Source of the DNA: Bacteroidales bacterium UBA2714
GTDB lineage: Bacteria > Bacteroidota > Bacteroidia > Bacteroidales > P3
DNA length: 17,876 bases
Assembly (NCBI GenBank): GCA_002354035.1
Contig: DEKU01000017.1
Span: forward strand, 1 to 17,876
Direction: 5' to 3'
Part shown: positions 14,512 through 17,876 of the stretch, one piece after another
Layout: every line of letters starts with the position of its first letter
How positions within the stretch are numbered: the stretch's first letter is position 1
The notes under the pieces: generated by a model
Seen by the model: the letters and a program-made list of their open reading frames with translations, nothing else
Told to the model about the DNA's origin: nothing
The model's database searches: none
Position numbers and translations under genes: made by a program

Positions 14512-14829
14512 ATGTCGCCCTCGGTTGAAGGGCTGCGGGGAGCAGTGTATGACATTGTGTCGCAGATTCCCTACGGGAGGGTGCTGACGTATGGGGGTAT
14601 CGCCCTGTTGGTTGGCTATCCGAACCATAGTAGACTGGTGGGTCGCATCATGAGGGAGGCTCCCGACAGCGAACTGCCCTGCCACCGCGTGGTTTCCTCC
14701 ACAGGAAGATTGGCTCCGCACTTCCCCGCTCAGGCCGACCTGTTGGCCAAGGAGGGGGTGAGGTTGTCGGCATCGGGTAGGGTGCCGCTGATGAAATACT
14801 TGTGGCGTCTGGACTTCCCGCAAGCGTGA
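14512..14829 (+). CDS. One-domain MGMT-type (Ada/Ogt-like) alkyltransferase
   Basis: A 105-residue protein with only the winged-helix DNA-binding and active-site domain of O6-alkylguanine-DNA alkyltransferases. It has IPYGRVLTYGGIALLVGYP (19-37), the arginine-finger region SRLVGRIMR (40-48, Arg41), the active-site LPCHRVV (55-61, acceptor Cys57, His58) and LLAKEGV (77-83, Glu81). Cys57 separates it from alkyltransferase-like (ATL) proteins, which usually have Trp there. The Asn that comes shortly before PCHR in most MGMTs (Asn137 in the human enzyme) aligns with Ala50. It may therefore repair alkylated guanine directly or act as a lesion sensor; sequence alone does not decide. The ATG at 14512, preceded by GGAAAG, is preferred to a GTG nine codons upstream. 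Its stop is two bases from that of the convergent gene. Confidence 0.85.
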   Translation: MSPSVEGLRGAVYDIVSQIPYGRVLTYGGIALLVGYPNHSRLVGRIMREAPDSELPCHRVVSSTGRLAPHFPAQADLLAKEGVRLSASGRVPLMKYLWRLDFPQA

Positions 14830-14831
14830 AG

Positions 14832-15224
14832 CTACGCAGCAAAGTCTTTTTTCACTATACGATAGAGCAACGTTGCCACCATGGCGGCACTTATGGTGAA
14901 GAGTGCCACGAGAAACGGTGTGGCGAAGGGGACGGTGTGCTCCAGATGCATTGGGGCGGAACCTAAATGGAAAAACCAAAGCCTGAAGGCGGGACGTATG
15001 GGGTGGAGGATGAAATAAACAGTAGACAGCACACCCGCCATGCACCCCGACACAAGGGCCACGATGAGACGGCTGCGCCAGGTGCGACGCTCGGTATCGT
15101 AGATTTGTTTGACGGTCTCAATCTGTTCCAGTTTATCCGACAGCTGCTTTATATACTGATTGTTGTTGCCAAGATCGGGATGATAATCTTGGAGCATCCG
15201 ATGGAAGGTTTCGTTTCTTTTCAT
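14832..15224 (-). CDS. Small two-helix membrane protein, candidate anti-sigma factor
   Basis: A 130-residue protein with a charged cytoplasmic N terminus (1-50, including QLSDKLEQIETVKQIYDTER, coiled-coil-like) and two membrane helices (about 52-74 and 100-123) with KKDF at the end. Its ATG overlaps the stop of the ECF sigma gene by four bases (ATGA), the arrangement typical of a sigma factor and its membrane-bound anti-sigma. It has no recognisable zinc-binding HxxxCxxC motif, FecR domain or RseA-like sequence, so anti-sigma function rests on position, topology and size only. It ends two bases from the stop of the plus-strand MGMT-type gene. Confidence 0.7.
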   Translation of the reverse strand: MKRNETFHRMLQDYHPDLGNNNQYIKQLSDKLEQIETVKQIYDTERRTWRSRLIVALVSGCMAGVLSTVYFILHPIRPAFRLWFFHLGSAPMHLEHTVPFATPFLVALFTISAAMVATLLYRIVKKDFAA

Positions 15225-15709
15225 GGTTTCAGGATTTCTTTAAGGCGCCGCAGCCCGCGCGATATGCGCTGGCGGACGGCGACGGGGTTGCTGTTTGTAA
15301 TTCGGGCTATGTCTATGACGGCATATCCATCCAGATGATAGAGGATGGTGGCGGCACGCTCTTTTTCCGGAAGGAGGCTGATGGCGCGGTAGAGAGATTC
15401 GTAGCGGAAAGCCTCGTCGGGACGGTTTGCCGCATCGGGATAGGTCAACGCCTCGGGGTGGGCAGAAAGGGAGGTCAGCATCTTTGGGCGTTTGCGGTAG
15501 TCGAGAAAGGTTCGGTAGGCAATCTTGAAGAGCCAGGTGCGGAACTTGTATTGCTCAACAAAGCCGGAAGAGGCCAGATAAGCCTTTATGAGAGCGTCCT
15601 GGGCAATATCTTCGGAGGCCATCCTGTCGCCGCCACAGAGGGCAAGCAGGAACCTGCGGAGAGGCTCCTGCTCCGTTGTAACAAGCTCGATAAACCGTTC
15701 GCGCGTCAT
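15221..15709 (-). CDS. ECF-type RNA polymerase sigma factor
   Basis: A 162-residue sigma-70 family protein of the extracytoplasmic-function type: region 2 (about 10-75, with SEDIAQDALIKAYLASSGF and YKFRTWLFKIAYRTFLDYRK) and region 4 (about 105-157, with ISLLPEKERAATILYHLDGY and the helix-turn-helix IARITNSNPVAVRQRISRGL), without regions 1 or 3. It would recruit RNA polymerase to a small regulon in response to a signal, probably through the membrane proteins on both sides: a DUF6249-like gene nine bases upstream and a small two-helix protein overlapping its stop. There is no FecR/TonB-receptor neighbour, so it is not of the sugar- or iron-uptake ECF type common in this phylum. Targets are not visible. 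Confidence 0.93.
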   Translation of the reverse strand: MTRERFIELVTTEQEPLRRFLLALCGGDRMASEDIAQDALIKAYLASSGFVEQYKFRTWLFKIAYRTFLDYRKRPKMLTSLSAHPEALTYPDAANRPDEAFRYESLYRAISLLPEKERAATILYHLDGYAVIDIARITNSNPVAVRQRISRGLRRLKEILKP

Positions 15710-15718
15710 GGGGTGGAA

Positions 15719-16192
15719 CTATCTGTTGGCGAGTTCTCTTTCCTCGGCCTCAATCTCATGCCGGAGGGATTTGCGGGCCACAAAATAGTAGGCAAGGAAT
15801 GCCACACCCACAGCCAGCAACGGTACGCCCAAAATAATCAGGCCCACGGCGTCTTCAACATCTATCACCTGCTCATTTTGGGATAGGATAAGGCCTGTAA
15901 TGAGGACTCCAAGGCCTGTCAGTGAGCATATCACTCCCCAAAGCAGCTTGATAAGGAGTCGCTGTTTGATGCTTTTCTGGGGCGGATTTAGACTCTTCAA
16001 GACTTCCGTTGGGACATTTCCCGCACCTTTCTCAAGTGCAGTGAGGACAATCTGCGAGCGTTTGTTCGTATCGTTTAACTTCCGGCGGTAACTAAGTACG
16101 GCTGCTATGATGACAACTGCCGCTATCGCCACCACTTCGAGTACTTCCTCGAGCATCCAAATCCATTGTTCTGTTATTTCATAATTATCCAT
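15719..16192 (-). CDS. DUF6249-like membrane protein, first gene of the sigma-factor operon
   Basis: A 157-residue protein with three predicted helices (about 14-36, 82-104, 115-138) and a cytoplasmic loop containing RSQIVLTALEKGAGNVPTEV (45-64), the short amphipathic Lys-Gly/Pro-Glu segment that I associate with DUF6249 proteins of Bacteroidota. The charged tail RHEIEAEERELANR is likely cytoplasmic. The name DUF6249 is given from memory of the pattern and is moderately certain. It ends nine bases before the ECF sigma gene, so the two are co-transcribed, and it may sense or transmit the signal that frees the sigma factor. No TAnnTTTG promoter was found just upstream. Confidence 0.7.
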   Translation of the reverse strand: MDNYEITEQWIWMLEEVLEVVAIAAVVIIAAVLSYRRKLNDTNKRSQIVLTALEKGAGNVPTEVLKSLNPPQKSIKQRLLIKLLWGVICSLTGLGVLITGLILSQNEQVIDVEDAVGLIILGVPLLAVGVAFLAYYFVARKSLRHEIEAEERELANR

Positions 16193-16571
16193 TGTGTGTT
16201 GAGTTTTAAATGTTATACTTTAATTTGATTTCAGAACCGGTTCAGACATTAAACGATTGTACCCCCATAAATGTGACACGCCGATGAAAAAAAAACTCTT
16301 TTCACGACAAGGCTGTCCCGTCTATGGACGGTGTACAAAGCTTCGAAACTCCCGTATAAGCGTGGTTTCGCCGGCGATGCGGGGTTTATCTTCACTGTCC
16401 TTACATGGGATATGACAACCAGCGGATGGTACAGAGATCAACGCAAACATACATCATTCATTGTCTCGACTCAGAGGGTAAGAACACTGACCTTGCACAA
16501 TTGAACAAGTTGCGGGTAACCATGATGGCTTGGGGGGTTGAGAGAAATATTAGTGTATGGCTCATTCTATG
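16193..16571. other. 379-base region without a convincing gene
   Basis: This is upstream of the DUF6249-like gene and downstream of the orphan membrane protein gene. I found no tRNA, no clear terminator and no TAnnTTTG element. Plus-strand reading frames exist at 16284-16415 (43 residues, Lys-rich start, two cysteines) and 16405-16686 (93 residues, running into the next gene in antisense), but neither has a recognisable ribosome-binding site or family. It may hold the sigma-operon leader or the remains of a lost gene. Confidence 0.5.
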
Positions 16572-17642
16572 CTACTTCAGATGCTCTAATGTTTCGGCAT
16601 GGTACAACCCGAAAAAGCCCTTGGTCATGGGTACGGCGACCGTATCGCCAGGGCCGAATGAGTCGTCGTCGCCCGTAGCAATGTAGATATACCCCTTCAC
16701 TGGCTCTTCAACCCATACTGAATACTGGTTAACGTCCTTTCGGCGGCCTGCAAGGTAATGCTCTCGCACAACACCTCGTCCAAATTCTTGTTCATCACTC
16801 CCCAGCCATACATTGACAGAGAAAACGGCTGTCATCAATAGTCCCAAGCCAATTGCTACGGGCATAATACCCAAAAAAACGGGACCCCACCAGCCATCGA
16901 AATACTTCTTCAGTAGTGCAAGACCAACGACAGCGCCAACCACTCCCAAGACAAGCAAGACAACCCACATGGGCAGCGTAAACGGCAAAACAGTCTCGCT
17001 GAAGTCCCACAAGCCAGTGGCACAGACAACAATAAAAAATGAGAAGACAACAATAAAAAGAATACTCCATAAACCCACCCCTAAGGAAGAATGAATGCCC
17101 ATAAAACCAGCATAGCGTTTCTTTATTCTCTGCCAAAAAGTAAGTTTCTCCACCTCAAAAAAACCATCTGCCATAGGACGCAACTGCAACATAGGACGAG
17201 GCTCGTATGTTGACCTTCCCTGAGGCTCAATCTCCATAAGTTCAGCACCCCCCTCATCATCGACTTCTACAAAACCATAGCGAGTGCCCGATGGGGCAAC
17301 AGCAAAAATCTCATCGGTCGATCTGTCGTTCAAATCATAAAAATATTTGCCACGAGGGAGTATTGACATAGTCTCATCATCAGGCAGCTGAAACCACGCC
17401 TTGGCAACGACACCCTTATGTGATGAGAGCTCCGACTTGAAAAGATTGCAGAGACTGTGGAAATCCCAACTGTCACAGAGACGATTGGGCCGGACAACAT
17501 ACTGGTTGATTCGGTCGCCTTCCATCACCTTCAGAGATGTAACGGTTTCATTTTCGAAAAACAACAAATCCTTAACCACCGCCTGTATAGCCGTGAAAAG
17601 TTCATCCTTCGAAAGGCCCTCTATCAGTATAAGTTCTTTCAT
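16572..17642 (-). CDS. Orphan three-helix membrane protein of unknown family
   Basis: A 356-residue protein I do not recognise. Residues 1-170 form a soluble cytoplasmic region with mixed alpha/beta character (MKELILIEGLSKDELFTAIQ, then FFENETVTSLKVMEGDRINQ). Three membrane helices follow (about 185-210, 221-245, 254-278), then a soluble C-terminal domain of about 75 residues that looks beta-rich (SVWVEEPVKGYIYIATGDDD, PGDTVAVPMTKGFFGLY) and may be an OB-like or barrel module. There is no signal peptide. Codon use, a clean ATG at 17642 and the long ordered hydrophobic pattern support a real gene. It stands alone between an rRNA operon end and the sigma-factor operon. A role in envelope sensing is possible but unsupported. 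Confidence 0.78.
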   Translation of the reverse strand: MKELILIEGLSKDELFTAIQAVVKDLLFFENETVTSLKVMEGDRINQYVVRPNRLCDSWDFHSLCNLFKSELSSHKGVVAKAWFQLPDDETMSILPRGKYFYDLNDRSTDEIFAVAPSGTRYGFVEVDDEGGAELMEIEPQGRSTYEPRPMLQLRPMADGFFEVEKLTFWQRIKKRYAGFMGIHSSLGVGLWSILFIVVFSFFIVVCATGLWDFSETVLPFTLPMWVVLLVLGVVGAVVGLALLKKYFDGWWGPVFLGIMPVAIGLGLLMTAVFSVNVWLGSDEQEFGRGVVREHYLAGRRKDVNQYSVWVEEPVKGYIYIATGDDDSFGPGDTVAVPMTKGFFGLYHAETLEHLK

Positions 17643-17829
17643 CGCAATAAGAACGCGAAAACAGCCTAACTATTGTAGCGAATAAATTCAGTGCTTAAAA
17701 TTTCTTTTTATTAATCACCGTCCGCCCTCGCCAAGGGCTGCTTTGCCAATATCCACAAAAAACAACTTCCCGTAAGACGCGGCACCGCCGCGTCCGCCAC
17801 ACCCTCCTATCAGGAAAAGGAAAACAAAA
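17643..17829. other. Intergenic region between the orphan gene and the rRNA terminator, with a GC-rich hairpin
   Basis: Leader of the orphan membrane protein gene. Within it, 17776-17794 is a perfect inverted repeat with 8-base GC-rich arms and a 3-base loop. On the minus strand a T6 tract follows about a dozen bases later, so it could be a second, weaker stop for rRNA read-through, or an unrelated structured element. Confidence 0.5.
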
Positions 17830-17855
17830 AAAGGGAACCGAAACCGGTTCCCTTT
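17824..17855 (-). terminator. Terminator of an rRNA operon
   Basis: A perfect 11-base-pair stem (17830-17840 with 17845-17855) with a 4-base loop, followed on the minus strand by a T-rich tail (TTTTTTTG, partly shared with the stem). It begins eight bases past the apparent 3' end of 5S rRNA. Confidence 0.85.
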
Positions 17856-17863
17856 AAAAAGAT

Positions 17864-17876
17864 TGGCGGCGACCTA
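17864..17876 (-). rRNA. 5S ribosomal RNA, last 13 bases only, cut by the window edge
   Basis: The minus strand at the right edge begins TAGGTCGCCGCCA, the conserved 3' end of bacterial 5S rRNA (the usual context is GGGAGAGTAGGTCGCCGCC), directly followed by a terminator hairpin. The segment is too short for certainty, but sequence and terminator together make the call likely; the rest of an rRNA operon should lie to the right. Confidence 0.75.

Noticed and set aside
13627..15045. A 472-residue minus-strand open frame spanning several genes
   Set aside because: It runs through the TfoX_N gene in the wrong frame, antisense through two plus-strand genes, and into the small membrane protein gene; its composition is not protein-like and each overlapped gene has its own family match.
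16405..16686. A 93-residue plus-strand open frame
   Set aside because: Its second half is antisense to the orphan membrane protein gene, and no start signal or family supports it.
17776..17794. GC-rich inverted repeat as a main terminator or an attachment site
   Set aside because: The T tract is about a dozen bases away rather than adjacent, and there is no integrase or second copy; I kept it only as a note in the intergenic entry.

Overview
The window looks like a chromosomal segment of a Bacteroidota, most likely Bacteroidales. The signs are candidate promoters with the Bacteroidota -7 motif TAnnTTTG, families typical of the group (DUF3078, DUF6794, DUF6249-like, DPP IV of the bacterial S9B type, a VIT/VWA/TonB protein), absence of strong Shine-Dalgarno sequences, and many Sec or lipoprotein signals. 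It is gene-dense and nearly all genes are on the minus strand. I see no insertion sequence, CRISPR array, tRNA or prophage. I cannot fix the genus.

From the left edge, all on the minus strand: the N-terminal part of a secreted dipeptidyl peptidase IV (1-1178). Next comes a tight four-gene operon, read 4030 to 1281: a PqqD-like peptide chaperone, an HprK/PEPCK-like P-loop kinase, a fusion of a Sec11-like signal peptidase domain to a VanZ-like membrane domain, and a polyprenol-phosphate mannosyltransferase-like GT2. A candidate terminator follows. This operon is the best candidate for an undescribed system: it has a binder, a kinase and a protease of a peptide-modification pathway, but no recognisable precursor peptide or cyclase. 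Acetate kinase with a DUF1905 gene follows (4188-5666), then a DUF3078 outer-membrane protein (5859-6929) with a clear terminator.

A second notable block, read 13496 to 7490, is an operon of four exported proteins: a VIT-VWA-TonB_C fusion, a lipoprotein with a caspase-like (clan CD) His/Cys signature, a carboxypeptidase-regulatory-domain plus beta-barrel-like protein, and a DUF6794 protein. It ends in a strong hairpin terminator. Between the last gene and that terminator lies a gapless duplicate of the 3' end of the third gene, displaced by exactly 1596 bases and including 52 identical bases. A TfoX_N-like gene lies just upstream of the operon and diverges from the only plus-strand genes: a single-pass membrane protein of the family often misnamed 6-phosphogluconate dehydrogenase, and a one-domain MGMT-type alkyltransferase.

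The right part holds a regulatory trio (DUF6249-like membrane protein, ECF sigma factor, small two-helix membrane protein whose start overlaps the sigma gene by 4 nt), a 379-base region with no convincing gene, an orphan three-helix membrane protein, and at the extreme edge the terminator and last bases of a 5S rRNA gene, so a minus-strand rRNA operon lies just beyond the window.
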